From Rhizobium aethiopicum (GTDB lineage: Bacteria > Pseudomonadota > Alphaproteobacteria > Rhizobiales > Rhizobiaceae), in assembly GCF_900094625.1 (NCBI RefSeq), contig NZ_FMAJ01000004.1, positions 372,001 through 436,000 on the forward strand: DNA of 64,000 nucleotides, given 5' to 3'. This document shows positions 46,730 through 55,420 of this stretch, piece after piece. Position numbers and translations under genes: made by a program. The notes under the pieces are model-generated. The model worked only from the letters and a program-made list of their open reading frames with translations. It was not told the DNA's origin and did no database searches. Within the stretch, counting starts at the first letter, position 1. The number at the start of each line of letters is the position of its first letter.

Positions 46730-48109
46730 TTATCGGCCGAAGAAGATTGCATCCTGCTGTCTGCGCAACCTTAGAAGATGCGAACTCGAATCGAGGTCGA
46801 GATCGCCGACCCGGATGGCTTCGCCATGGCGCACTGGTCTGATCAGCCTGCGATTGGCGGCGATGTAATAGGGTGCAGGCTCGTTGTCTGCAAGCGGCGC
46901 CGCCGGAACAAGTGCTGATCCGACATGCGCAATTGCATGATGGTGGCCGGTCGCTGAAAGCAGGGTCCCGGCCGGAAGATCCTGCTCGGCGATAGCAATC
47001 AGGTCCAGACGGGGCTGGGGATCCGGCGCCCCGCTCGAGCGCTTCAGCAAGCCTGCGTCGAGAATGCTGGTTGCCGCCTCAAGACCCAGAAGATGGCGTG
47101 GAAGATAGATCATGGCCGTCTTCCGGTCCCGGCTCAGAATATGGCCCTTCTGGGCCAGCATGTCCCAGCTCTCGGCGTCGCGGCAGCGCACCACGATGAA
47201 GACACCACCGGCGAAACTCACCTCTCCGGCCAAGCGCAGGCAATGGAAAACCTCGAGCCGACGTTCTCCGGCAAGGATGCCGCCCTCATCGCGCCTGGAG
47301 AAGATTGTCGGCACCTCGACGATGCGCGCGATGGGGCAATGGAACTCCGGCCGGTCGGGCACGAGGTCGATCGAATGGCTGACCACACCCATCTCGCAGA
47401 GATCAGGAACGGCCCTTTGCGGCAGCCGAGCGGCTGCCTTGGCACGGGCACTGATCAAGGCGTCGATGTCCGACCGGCCGAGATCGAGCAGATCCGAAAA
47501 TCCCGAAACCGAAATGGTTTCGCCATTGCTCGTCAGGGTTTCGGAGGCAGGATCGAAGACGAAATCGTATTCACTTGCCTTGCCGGCCGCAATGATTTCG
47601 AAACCAAGCAATTCTGCCCAGGTCACCAGATCGATCAGCAGGCTCGGCTGGTCGCCGTCAACCGGGGTCACAACCAAGCCTTGGGCCGCGGCCCGGTAGG
47701 CAAGGCCGGGGCCGGCCACGCTGTCGACCTCCTTGCTGACCAATGCGACGTCGCGGCCGTTTGCCACCGCCATATCGGCGTGGCGCGCGCCTGCCTCCGG
47801 ATTGCCGGTCGCTTCCACCAGAAGATCGAAGGGCCGATCGATGACGTGGGCGAGATCGCCTGCCGCGATGACCAGACCGGCGGCAAATGCTTGCTCGGCT
47901 GTTTCGGCATTCTCGCACACCGCAATATCATGCTCCGGAATTCCTGCCGCGCTAAGTGCGGCGGCCGCCCGGGTTGCGTCGATATCGACCGCGATGCGGA
48001 TATCCAGCCGGGGAACACGATGGGCGAGCAAACTGCGTCCGAAGGCGCCGGTGCCGACCAGGCAGACGGATACTTTGCCGGAGGCGGGATAGAGGGTGTG
48101 GCGATACAT
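46730..48109 (-). CDS. NAD(P)-dependent oxidoreductase with C-terminal SAF domain
   Basis: A 459-residue protein. The N-terminal Rossmann region VCLVGTGAFGRSLLAHRVP (GxGxxG at about residues 18-23) resembles homoserine-dehydrogenase-like proteins, with DLLVEATGNPEAGARHA typical of that fold. The C-terminal part from about residue 380 (LDLIAIAEQDLPAGTLLSATG ... RPVRHGEAIRVGDLDLD) is an SAF domain, which explains the common label 'FlgA-like'. Start ATG 48109, just after tctA. It is in one operon with a TctCBA importer and a PdxA2-like dehydrogenase, so I infer a role in sugar-acid catabolism. Confidence 0.78.
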   Translation of the reverse strand: MYRHTLYPASGKVSVCLVGTGAFGRSLLAHRVPRLDIRIAVDIDATRAAAALSAAGIPEHDIAVCENAETAEQAFAAGLVIAAGDLAHVIDRPFDLLVEATGNPEAGARHADMAVANGRDVALVSKEVDSVAGPGLAYRAAAQGLVVTPVDGDQPSLLIDLVTWAELLGFEIIAAGKASEYDFVFDPASETLTSNGETISVSGFSDLLDLGRSDIDALISARAKAAARLPQRAVPDLCEMGVVSHSIDLVPDRPEFHCPIARIVEVPTIFSRRDEGGILAGERRLEVFHCLRLAGEVSFAGGVFIVVRCRDAESWDMLAQKGHILSRDRKTAMIYLPRHLLGLEAATSILDAGLLKRSSGAPDPQPRLDLIAIAEQDLPAGTLLSATGHHHAIAHVGSALVPAAPLADNEPAPYYIAANRRLIRPVRHGEAIRVGDLDLDSSSHLLRLRRQQDAIFFGR

Positions 48110-48122
48110 GGGGCGCTCGTTT

Positions 48123-49649
48123 TCAGCTTGCTTTGGAAGGGTTTTCTCCACCGCGGCGGATGAAGTTGCGCAGGCCCATGACTTTGCCGATCAGAGGCCA
48201 GGCGAGCATCAGGAGGCCGAGCCCCATGATGCTGAAGACGAGCGGATTGGACCAGAAAATCGAGAGAGAGCCGTTGGACATCAGCATCGATTGGCGGAAG
48301 GCATCCTCGGCCTTGTCGCCGAGCACCATGGCAAGCACCAGCGGCGCGATCGGATAATCGAGCTTCTTGGACACGTAGCCTGCGGCGCCGAAGATCAGCA
48401 CGAGCCACATGTCGAAGGCAGAATTGGCGATTTGATAGGCGCCGGAGAAGATGACGGCGACGATGATAGGCCCAATTATCGCGAAGGGCACCCGCAGGAT
48501 GGCGGCATAGAGCGGCACTGTGCTGAGTACGAGGAGGACGGCGACGACATTGCCGAGATACATTGAGGCGATAAGGCCCCAGACGAAATCCGGTCGATCG
48601 ATGAACAGCATCGGTCCCGGCGTCAGCCCCCAAATCATCAGCCCGCCCATCATCACAGCCGCGGTAGCCGAGCCGGGTACGCCGAGCGCCAGCATCGGCA
48701 GCAGCGCCGAGGTGCCAGCCGAATGGTCGGCGGCTTCGGGACTGACGATGCCGCGAGGATCGCCCTTGCCGAGCGTCTCAGGGTTGCGGGCGAAGCGCCG
48801 CGTCATGCCGTAAGCCATGAAGGATGCTGCAGTCGGGCCGGCCGGCGTGATCCCCATCCAGATTCCGATCAGGATGGACCTCACGATCGCCACCGTGTGC
48901 CGGGGAATTTCAGCCACCGTTCGCAACACGTCGAGAGGGCGGATATGGGCCTTTATGCCTTGGAAGCGGAGCCCCTCTTCGGTGGTGAGGAGCAGTTCGC
49001 CGATGCCGAACAGGCCCATTACTGCCACCAGGAACGACACGCCCTTGATAAGATCGGGGACGCCGAAGGTAAGGCGCAGCCCGCCGGAAATCGTGTCCAT
49101 GCCGACGGTTGCGAGAGCAAAGCCGAGCATCATCGAAACGAGAGTCTTGGCTGGTGCATTGGTGCCCATGCCGATGAAACTGGCGAAAGCCAGGAAATAG
49201 ACGGCGAAGAATTCGGGCGACGAGAATTGCAGCGCGAAACGCGCGACCCAGCCCGACAGTAGCGTGATCATGATCACGCCCGCGATCGCGCCGATGCCGG
49301 CGGATACGAAAGCCAGGGTGAGCGCGCGCGTGGCCTGGCCGCTGCGGGCCATCGGGTAGCCGTCGAAAGTGGTGGCGACCGAGGAGGGTTCGCCTGGAAT
49401 GTTGAACAGGATCGATGTCGTCGAGCCGCCGAAAAGCGCGCCCCAGTACATGCAGGAAAGGAGAATGATGGCAGACACCGGGTCCATGGTGAAGGTAAGC
49501 GGCAGGAGGAGCGAAACACCGTTGGGGGCTCCGAGGCCGGGCAGGACGCCGACGAGGATGCCGAGCATCACGCCAACCATCATGATGATGAAATGATGGC
49601 CGCTGATGACCGTGGCGAATCCGTCGAGCAGATGGCCGAAATTCTCCAT
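48123..49649 (-). CDS. tctA: Tripartite tricarboxylate transporter large membrane subunit TctA
   Basis: A 508-residue polytopic membrane protein with about 12 helices. The conserved opening GVMLGILVGVLPGLGAPNGVSLLLPLTF (about residues 25-52) and GALFGGSTTSILFNIPGEPSSVATTFDGYP are diagnostic of TctA. ATG 49649 has a GGGAGGAAG site; a longer frame upstream overlaps the space before tctB. Works with TctB and the periplasmic TctC to import a carboxylate. Confidence 0.93.
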   Translation of the reverse strand: MENFGHLLDGFATVISGHHFIIMMVGVMLGILVGVLPGLGAPNGVSLLLPLTFTMDPVSAIILLSCMYWGALFGGSTTSILFNIPGEPSSVATTFDGYPMARSGQATRALTLAFVSAGIGAIAGVIMITLLSGWVARFALQFSSPEFFAVYFLAFASFIGMGTNAPAKTLVSMMLGFALATVGMDTISGGLRLTFGVPDLIKGVSFLVAVMGLFGIGELLLTTEEGLRFQGIKAHIRPLDVLRTVAEIPRHTVAIVRSILIGIWMGITPAGPTAASFMAYGMTRRFARNPETLGKGDPRGIVSPEAADHSAGTSALLPMLALGVPGSATAAVMMGGLMIWGLTPGPMLFIDRPDFVWGLIASMYLGNVVAVLLVLSTVPLYAAILRVPFAIIGPIIVAVIFSGAYQIANSAFDMWLVLIFGAAGYVSKKLDYPIAPLVLAMVLGDKAEDAFRQSMLMSNGSLSIFWSNPLVFSIMGLGLLMLAWPLIGKVMGLRNFIRRGGENPSKAS

Positions 49650-49701
49650 GAAACTTCCTCCCAAACGATGGTGGCGAGCCGCTCGTGAGCGGCCAGCCCG
49701 C

Positions 49702-50202
49702 TCAGTAGATGCCAAGCCAGCCTTCCACCGGGCCCTTCAGCAACGGCACTTGAAAGGCGATTTCGAAGACCAGATAAAAGGCGGCAGCAACCGCCGCGCC
49801 GCCGAGAACGGCCGCCCACCAGCGATATCGCCCCTGCCAGATCATGACCCCCGAGACGTACAGCAGCGTTGCCACATAAAGGCCAAGCAAGAGGGCTGCG
49901 ATGACGAAGCCGACGAGGGGCAGGGCGAAGGCGAGAACCGGCCTTGCTCGTTCGACGTCGAGAAAGACGTCCTCGCGCCAGTTTCGGCTGACGAAAGCGC
50001 GAGCCAGATTCGCCAGGCTGCCCAGGATGATGAGCAGCCCGATATAGAAGGGGAAATAGCCGGGTGCCGGACCTGTTTCGGTCCAGCCTGTTCCGATCTC
50101 GACGGCGCCGTACCAGACCGCACCGCCTGCCGCCGCGGTGGCGATCGCGGTGGCGATCTCCATGGTGCGGCGGCTGAGATGCCTTTTGCTGTTGTCAGTC
50201 AT
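49702..50202 (-). CDS. tctB: Tripartite tricarboxylate transporter small membrane subunit TctB
   Basis: A 166-residue membrane protein with four predicted helices (for example GPAPGYFPFYIGLLIILGSLANLARAF and VLAFALPLVGFVIAALLLGLYVATLLY). The GPAPGYFPFYIG segment is characteristic of TctB (DUF1468). It lies between tctC and tctA on the same strand. Confidence 0.9.
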   Translation of the reverse strand: MTDNSKRHLSRRTMEIATAIATAAAGGAVWYGAVEIGTGWTETGPAPGYFPFYIGLLIILGSLANLARAFVSRNWREDVFLDVERARPVLAFALPLVGFVIAALLLGLYVATLLYVSGVMIWQGRYRWWAAVLGGAAVAAAFYLVFEIAFQVPLLKGPVEGWLGIY

Positions 50203-50226
50203 GGCAAGCTCCTCGAACTGGACGGG

Positions 50227-51210
50227 TTACTTGATGAGCCACCCTTCGCGCTTGAGCACCTCGGAAACCGTCGCCTTATCTTTTTCGATGTAGGCTTGAA
50301 ATTCGTCGCCGACCATAAATTGCCCGGTGAGCGAGGTCTTGGTGAGATATTCCTGCCATTCGGGTGTCTCGCTGACCTTTTTCAAGACATCGCGGTAGAA
50401 GGCGACCACATCGTCCTCGACGCCGGCCGGCAGCCAGACGGTTCGCGGCATGCGGTAGTTTTCCAATGGAATGCCGGCTTCCTTGCAAGTCGGGATGTCG
50501 TGCCAGCCCTTGCCGTCATGGACGGCATCGCTTTGTGGGAAGCGATCCGATCGGAAAACACAGAGCGGCTTGACCATGCCGGCCTGCCACTGTCCGCGAT
50601 TCTCGTTCGGATTGTTGACGTTGGCGTCGATATGGCCGCCGGCAAGCTGTGTCGTGGCCTCGCCGCCACTCTTGAACGGGATGTAGCGGAACTTCGCGCC
50701 GACTGCTTCGGCGAGCGAGGAGACGAGGATCTGATCGGTGTCTTTCGACTGGCTGCCGCCGAACTGGACGGAGCCCGGCTTCGCCTTCGCGGCCTCGACG
50801 AAGGCCGCCGCATTGGCAATTTCGGACTTGCCATTGACCCAGATCAGGAACTCGTCGAGCGCCATGGCGGCAATCGGGGTGAGGTCCTCCGGCTTGTAGG
50901 GAACGGCTGCCACACTCGGCAGCAGATATTCGTTGTTGGTGCCGAAGGTCAGCTTGTAGGGGTCGCCCTTATAACCCGCAGCGTAGACGAAGCCTTCGGC
51001 GCCGCTGCCGCCGCCCTTGTTGGTCACGACAATCGAGGTGCCGATCAGCTCATGTTTCGTGATGATGGACTGAACCGTGCGGGCAAAGGTGTCGGTACCG
51101 CCACCGGGACCGGAGGTAACCACGAACTCGACGGGCCTCTTCGGCTCAAAAGCCAGTGCCGGTGTGGCAACCGCGACCGCAAGCGTCATTGCAGAGAAAT
51201 ATTTCAGCAT
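50227..51210 (-). CDS. tctC: Tripartite tricarboxylate transporter substrate-binding protein TctC
   Basis: A 327-residue periplasmic binding protein with signal peptide MLKYFSAMTLAVAVATPALA. Family segments are RPVEFVVTSGPGGGTDTFARTVQSII (about residues 25-50), VTNKGGGSGAEGF and FKSGGEATTQLAGGHID. ATG 51210 starts the signal; the longer frame from 51261 overlaps the intercistronic gap. Ligand unknown; the neighbouring PdxA2-like enzyme suggests a four-carbon sugar acid such as a threonate or erythronate. Confidence 0.92.
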   Translation of the reverse strand: MLKYFSAMTLAVAVATPALAFEPKRPVEFVVTSGPGGGTDTFARTVQSIITKHELIGTSIVVTNKGGGSGAEGFVYAAGYKGDPYKLTFGTNNEYLLPSVAAVPYKPEDLTPIAAMALDEFLIWVNGKSEIANAAAFVEAAKAKPGSVQFGGSQSKDTDQILVSSLAEAVGAKFRYIPFKSGGEATTQLAGGHIDANVNNPNENRGQWQAGMVKPLCVFRSDRFPQSDAVHDGKGWHDIPTCKEAGIPLENYRMPRTVWLPAGVEDDVVAFYRDVLKKVSETPEWQEYLTKTSLTGQFMVGDEFQAYIEKDKATVSEVLKREGWLIK

Positions 51211-51263
51211 GTCAGTTCCTCCCTTTGTAATATCGGCGCCCTCCAGCGCCTGCGAAATCACGT

Positions 51264-52304
51264 CTATTCAGCGGGCACTCGTCTCCGCTCAGCCATTCTT
51301 GCGGCCAGAAACACTGCCTCGCGAGAGGCGCCGACATCGGCGATGCCGCGACCGGCGATGTCATAGGCGGTTCCGTGCGCGGGCGTGCAGAGCGGGAACG
51401 GCAGTCCACCGATCATGGTGACGCCCTTGTCGAAGCCCATCATCTTCATCGCGATCTGGCCCTGGTCGTGATACATGGTCAGGACTGCGTGAAAGCCTTC
51501 CTTGAGACCGCGCAAGAAGACGGTATCCGCCGGGAAGGGACCGTCGACATCCATCCCGAGCGCTTGCGCGGCCTTCACCGCGGGCTCAATGATCTCGATC
51601 TCCTCCATGCCGAAGCTGCCACCGTCACCAGCATGCGGATTGAGACCCGCGACCGCAATCCGGGGCCGGTCGTAGCCGGCCTGCCGCAGGCATTCCCTTG
51701 TCAGCTCCAATTCGGCCAGAATAGCGTTCTGGGAGAGATGGGATGCCACCGCAGACAGCGGGATATGTGATGTAACGCGGGCGTTCCAGATGCGCTCCAG
51801 TACGTTGAATTCCCGCATCTTGCCGAGATAGCCGAGGACGTCCGAAACGAAGCGGATCTCGTCGTCATATCCCGGATAGGCGTAGCGCATCGCCTTCTTG
51901 TTGAAGGGCGTGAAGCAGACGCCGTCGCAGCGGCCTTGATGGGCAAGCTGCAGGGCGAAACGGAAGTTTTCGACCGCGAATTGACCGCCGATAAGCGTGG
52001 CCTCGGAGACGATTACGTCCGCTGGGTCGAGATGCCCAAGGTCGACGAAAACATGCCCGCTTGCCGGCAGGTCGGGAATGTTGTGGCGGGAGGCGAGCTG
52101 GAGATCGAGAGCGACGCCGGCGATATCTGCGCCCTTTTTCAGCACACGCTCGTCGCCGACGGCGATGAAGCGGCAGACCTCGCGCAGCTCGGGAAGCGCC
52201 AGCAGCCGGGCCGTCAGTTCGGGGCTGATTCCTGCCGGGTCGCCCATCGCCAATGCCAATGTCGGACGCCCTGCAGCCCGAGCTTCACTATTCAGTGCGT
52301 CCAC
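51264..52304 (-). CDS. 4-Hydroxythreonate-4-phosphate dehydrogenase family protein (PdxA2-like)
   Basis: A 346-residue NAD-dependent, metal-dependent dehydrogenase of the PdxA/PdxA2 family. Landmarks are LALAMGDPAGISPELTARLL, FTPFNKKAM, GLNPHAGDGGSFGMEEIEII (metal His) and TMYHDQGQIAMKMMGF (second His-Asp). GTG 52304 is chosen because GGAGG lies 6 nt upstream; in-frame ATGs at 52334 and 52340 fall in the operator region. In a TctCBA operon under a GntR regulator it is more likely a catabolic PdxA2 (dehydrogenation and decarboxylation of a 4-phosphothreonate or erythronate) than the vitamin B6 enzyme. Confidence 0.85.
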   Translation of the reverse strand: MDALNSEARAAGRPTLALAMGDPAGISPELTARLLALPELREVCRFIAVGDERVLKKGADIAGVALDLQLASRHNIPDLPASGHVFVDLGHLDPADVIVSEATLIGGQFAVENFRFALQLAHQGRCDGVCFTPFNKKAMRYAYPGYDDEIRFVSDVLGYLGKMREFNVLERIWNARVTSHIPLSAVASHLSQNAILAELELTRECLRQAGYDRPRIAVAGLNPHAGDGGSFGMEEIEIIEPAVKAAQALGMDVDGPFPADTVFLRGLKEGFHAVLTMYHDQGQIAMKMMGFDKGVTMIGGLPFPLCTPAHGTAYDIAGRGIADVGASREAVFLAARMAERRRVPAE

Positions 52305-52333
52305 TATCTGCCTCCATGCCATTTGCCTGTCCA

Positions 52334-52373
52334 TGCGCATTCTGTATTCTGTATACATAATTATTTGCGCATT
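52334..52373. promoter_or_regulatory. Candidate GntR operator between pdxA2-like and gntR genes
   Basis: An AT-rich stretch contains the palindrome TGTATACA (52350-52357), the repeat CTGTAT twice at 7-bp spacing (52342, 52349), and an 8-bp direct repeat TGCGCATT at 52334 and 52366. TGTATACA-like cores are common for FCD-type GntR regulators. It lies 30-70 bp upstream of the GTG start of the pdxA2-like gene. Confidence 0.5.
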
Positions 52374-52439
52374 GTGAAGACCCCTTCCGATGGCATAAGA
52401 TGATGTGGTCGAAGCAATACACAGATCGGGGATCACACC

Positions 52440-53114
52440 TTGGACGGCACGGCCGAAAGAGCAGCAGGGCGCGGAATTATCGAACGGCAGTCGCTCCATC
52501 AGGAGATTGTCAGCCGGCTGCGCGACATGATCATCGAGGGAGAATTGCAGCCGGGGGAGCGCCTTTACGAAATCCCGCTCGGCGAATCACTCGGCGTGTC
52601 ACGCACGCCTTTGCGCGAAGCATTGAAATCGCTCGCCAGTGAAGGCCTGGTGGAACTTGCTCCGGGTCGTGGTGCGGTGGTCCGACAGTTTAGCCGCAAG
52701 GATGTGCACGACATGCTCGTGCTGATCCGGTCGATGGAGGAACTGGCGGCGCGTCTCGCATGCGAGGTGGCAAGCGACCAGGATATCGGGCGTGTGCGCG
52801 AGCTTCATAACCGGATGAGGGCACATTACCAAGCCGGTGAGAGGATGGAGTACTATAAGCTCAACCAGCAGATACATAGCTCGCTCGTGGCCCTTGCCGA
52901 TAATCCGCACCTGTCAGCTTTCCACGCCACACTGCAGGCGCGGCTGAAGCGTATTCGCTTCATCGGCCATGAGGGGCCGGAGCGTTGGGCCGCGGCCATG
53001 GCCGAGCACGAGGCCATCGTCGCCGCACTGGAAAGACGCGATGTGGAAACGCTCGTCGAGATCATCGGCAAACACCTGCATAATGCCTGGCTGCGGGTGC
53101 GGGAGGCGGTCTGA
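52440..53114 (+). CDS. GntR family transcriptional regulator (FCD domain)
   Basis: A 224-residue regulator: HTH at about residues 17-80 (LHQEIVSRLRDMIIEGELQPGERLYE, LGVSRTPLREALKSLASEGLVEL), then a helical FCD domain (HSSLVALADNPHLSAFHATLQARL). The start is TTG 52440; no ATG lies upstream in frame. Divergent from the pdxA2-tctCBA operon, 135 bp away, with a palindromic operator candidate between. Likely a repressor released by the imported acid or a phosphorylated intermediate. Confidence 0.87.
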   Translation: MDGTAERAAGRGIIERQSLHQEIVSRLRDMIIEGELQPGERLYEIPLGESLGVSRTPLREALKSLASEGLVELAPGRGAVVRQFSRKDVHDMLVLIRSMEELAARLACEVASDQDIGRVRELHNRMRAHYQAGERMEYYKLNQQIHSSLVALADNPHLSAFHATLQARLKRIRFIGHEGPERWAAAMAEHEAIVAALERRDVETLVEIIGKHLHNAWLRVREAV

Positions 53115-53299
53115 GCCCGGGAGCTCGGCTCCGCTACGTGAGAGCGCATCACTTTCGGATCGATGATCGCGCGATGCAGGAGCGACACGCCGTGGAGGTG
53201 AAGACCACATAAAGCACCACGATTGCGACGAAACTCCTCCCGAAAGAGTAAAGTTCCATAATGTTGATTACGCGATACGTTTATTCTAGCCGCAAAGTT
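53115..53299. other. Region downstream of GntR gene without a recognised gene
   Basis: No coding frame with a family resemblance on either strand and no clear terminator; AT-richer than the surroundings from 53240 on (AAAGTTCCATAATGTTGATTAC), which may mark the edge of inserted DNA. Confidence 0.35.
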
Positions 53300-53530
53300 A
53301 AAGTGTCCTGTTTCTGCAAGGTTGGAATGTCACCCTCCCCGCGTTTGCTGACCTGGCAGATTGCGGATGGGACTGAAAGCAATGAGCGAGCGTGATGTGC
53401 CGGACCGGCCGCTCAGGTCGGGGCTGGTCGGCGTGCCGTGTGGCAGCCCAAAGTGACACTTCTACTTTGCGCAACGGCGGACACTTCAACATGACCGCCA
53501 GATTCGCCACACACCGGGTACATTGCCAAC
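53300..53530. mobile_element. Probable insertion-sequence debris (IS21-like terminal repeats)
   Basis: Two related 19-20 bp direct repeats, GACACTTCTACTTTGCGC (near 53455) and GACACTTCAACATGACCGC (near 53480), resemble the multiple terminal transposase-binding repeats of IS21-family elements. On the other side, AAAGTGTCCTG (near 53300) reads in the opposite sense. No transposase or helper ATPase is encoded. The assignment rests on the style of the repeats only. Confidence 0.35.
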
Positions 53531-53616
53531 CCGTCGTCCGCTGTTTAGCACTCCCGAGAGCAGCCAGTTTTCGGTCGGCAAGCCCCCGCAAACGGAAAAG
53601 TCGCACACGCTGTTCG

Positions 53617-53778
53617 TCACCAGGACAGCTTTGAAAGCGCGCCTATCAGCTTGTCCGGGTGGTCCTTTTTCCGATCACGTGTCGCGAACCTGACGAGTCC
53701 GTGGCCCGCGCTCAAGCCAGATCGGCAGGAATTCGCATGGGCTGGAGTGCCGTCTTTGAATACCTTCGTCGTATGCAT
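53617..53778 (-). pseudogene. Frameshifted VapB-type antitoxin gene
   Basis: ATG 53778 has a near-perfect GGAGGAGG site and begins MHTTKVFKDG, the standard start of rhizobial VapB (AbrB-fold) antitoxins. The expected continuation (N-SQAVRIPADLAY) is found in another frame as LQPMRIPADLA, followed by a stop. The annotated frame drifts into unrelated sequence. No PIN-domain vapC follows; its place is taken by insertion-sequence debris. A dead toxin-antitoxin module. Confidence 0.55.
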
Positions 53779-53866
53779 GACCTCCTCCTCCCCGGAATCC
53801 GGGTTCAAGCGACGCAACTTACCTGAAGGGCTGGGTCGCGAACTGGGCTGCTCGCGCCTGAAGCAG

Positions 53867-53891
53867 GGAACGAAATCCGGGCGATCAGGTT
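53867..53891 (+). promoter_or_regulatory. EcfG-type (general stress response) promoter, rightward
   Basis: GGAAC at 53867-53871 and GGTT at 53888-53891 with a 16-bp spacer, one base from the EcfG consensus GGAAC-N16/17-CGTT. It lies 40-60 bp upstream of the small gene at 53951. Confidence 0.5.
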
Positions 53892-53950
53892 AGTCAAATG
53901 AAAAAGCGGCCTTTAGACCCTGGCGAGGAGTGAACCCCAAGGAGCACGTT

Positions 53951-54202
53951 TTGAATGTTGTAAGTTTTCCCCGCGTTAGAAAGCGACGCGATGATCCCGA
54001 CCGCACTTTCGTCAGCACCGACGCGGATGAGCGACGGCTCTATAAGTTCGCCCTGCAGTACGAGATGGATGGCAAGAGCTGGGCGACCGACATCTGGGCC
54101 TATTCATCCGAAGACGCCGAAGATCGCGTCGCTGCGATGCGGCGATCGCTGGCGCTGTGCGGGCAGCTCTATGCCGAGGTGGAGGCCGACGCTCCAACGT
54201 GA
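53951..54202 (+). CDS. Small conserved-looking protein of unknown function
   Basis: An 83-residue soluble protein (MNVVSFPRVRKRRDDPDRTF...) with an acidic, helical C-terminal half (WAYSSEDAEDRVAAMRRSLALCGQLYAEVEA). No family is recognised. TTG 53951 is favoured because AAGGAG lies 6 nt upstream; GTG 53930 is an in-frame alternative. An EcfG-type promoter precedes it, and it is convergent with the receiver-Crp fusion gene that has the same type of promoter. This suggests a role in the general stress response; that is inference from the promoter only. Confidence 0.6.
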   Translation: MNVVSFPRVRKRRDDPDRTFVSTDADERRLYKFALQYEMDGKSWATDIWAYSSEDAEDRVAAMRRSLALCGQLYAEVEADAPT

Positions 54203-54241
54203 GTTGTGGCGGTTCCGCAGTCTGGCCATAAAATTTTCATG

Positions 54242-55381
54242 CTACCAAAGGATGGGATGCGACCGAGTAAAGGCCTTCCTAACACTCTCGATGCCTCTCA
54301 GCGAAAACCCCATCAAGCGCTCATATTCAGCCTCAGGGATGCCGTAAGAGCCGTTTGCCTTGAGGATGAGGCCATCCCGATCGACGACGATCACCTTTCC
54401 CCGTACCGATCTGATGAGTTGTTCACCCTCCAGAATGGGAAGCGCGCCGGTAACGCCGGAACGCCGGACGCCGAGCATGGAAGACATGTGTTCGTGGGTC
54501 AGACGCAGCACTTGGCTTTCGGCGCGGTCATCGAGCATGAGCAGCAAGCGGGCCAGTCTCTGTTCGATGGAATATCGGCTGTTGGCCAGAGCCGTATAAC
54601 CCAGTTGAATTGAGAGCGTCCTTGAAAAGCACGATGTGAGAGAGCGCAACTGCGGCGCTCTCTGCGTCAGCCGAAGGAAACTGTCGATGTCGATACGTTG
54701 CGCGGCTCCCTCCGTCTGCACCACGAGATTGTAGGGCGTGCGCCAATCACCCTCCAACAGCCCGGTACCGGTCATGCCTTCACGTCCGATAAGGCCAACC
54801 TCTACATGTGAGCCATCGAGAGAGGAGGCAACAAGCGAAACCGTCCCGCTTTCAATGAAGAAAACCGCGGCTATCTCTCCAAACTGCTGCTCGAGGACCT
54901 CGCCTTGAACCAGCCGGACCGGCTTAAGAAGCGGCCGGATAAGATCATTTTCAAGCGGGGAAAGTACGGAAAGAAGGAAATTTTTGTTGCCGCCCGGCGC
55001 CTTAACCGTCACGCCTCGACAATCGGAAAGAGCACTGTAAATCGCGCTCGTTTCCAACGGCTTTTCCACGAAGATTCGATCGGCAAACCGGGGGGGAACA
55101 ACGTCCCGGCCGTAGCCGGTTGCGAAGAAGAAGGGGATATTGCGCTTCGATAGCTCATCGGCGACAGGGAACACCATTGTTCCGCCGAGATTGATGTCCA
55201 AGATGGCAACTTCAACGCGGGAATCTTCGATATATCTCAGCGCCTGTTCGACGCTGGGTGCAGGTCCGACAACCTTCATTCCGATTGCTGCCAGCTTTGA
55301 GGCAAGCTCGCTGGCAAGAGCATAATCGTCCTCGACGACCAGAACAGCCTTTTGCGCGCGTTCGTCAAAAGCCGTATTCAT
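54242..55381 (-). CDS. FATGUY-type receiver domain fused to Crp/Fnr-type regulator
   Basis: A 379-residue hybrid. Residues 10-120 are a response-regulator receiver with acidic pocket Asp18-Asp19, phospho-acceptor Asp62 (AILDINLGG) and Lys107 (VEKP). The alpha4-beta5 region reads PFFFATGYG, matching the FATGUY motif of alphaproteobacterial stress response regulators. Residues 140-270 form a cyclic-nucleotide-binding-like jelly roll (GTVSLVASSLDGSHVEVGLIGREGM). The end carries a Crp-type HTH (EHMSSMLGVRRSGVTGAL, about 308-325). ATG 55381 is preferred over 55402. A perfect EcfG-type promoter lies upstream. DNA targets unknown. Confidence 0.85.
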   Translation of the reverse strand: MNTAFDERAQKAVLVVEDDYALASELASKLAAIGMKVVGPAPSVEQALRYIEDSRVEVAILDINLGGTMVFPVADELSKRNIPFFFATGYGRDVVPPRFADRIFVEKPLETSAIYSALSDCRGVTVKAPGGNKNFLLSVLSPLENDLIRPLLKPVRLVQGEVLEQQFGEIAAVFFIESGTVSLVASSLDGSHVEVGLIGREGMTGTGLLEGDWRTPYNLVVQTEGAAQRIDIDSFLRLTQRAPQLRSLTSCFSRTLSIQLGYTALANSRYSIEQRLARLLLMLDDRAESQVLRLTHEHMSSMLGVRRSGVTGALPILEGEQLIRSVRGKVIVVDRDGLILKANGSYGIPEAEYERLMGFSLRGIESVRKAFTRSHPILW

Positions 55382-55420
55382 GACGCTCTGCCTCCTCGGC
55401 AATATACCTGTTCAAACGGA

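Noticed and set aside
53392..53634. 80-codon plus-strand frame with two Met at the start
   Set aside because: Lies across repeat-like insertion-sequence debris and resembles nothing known.
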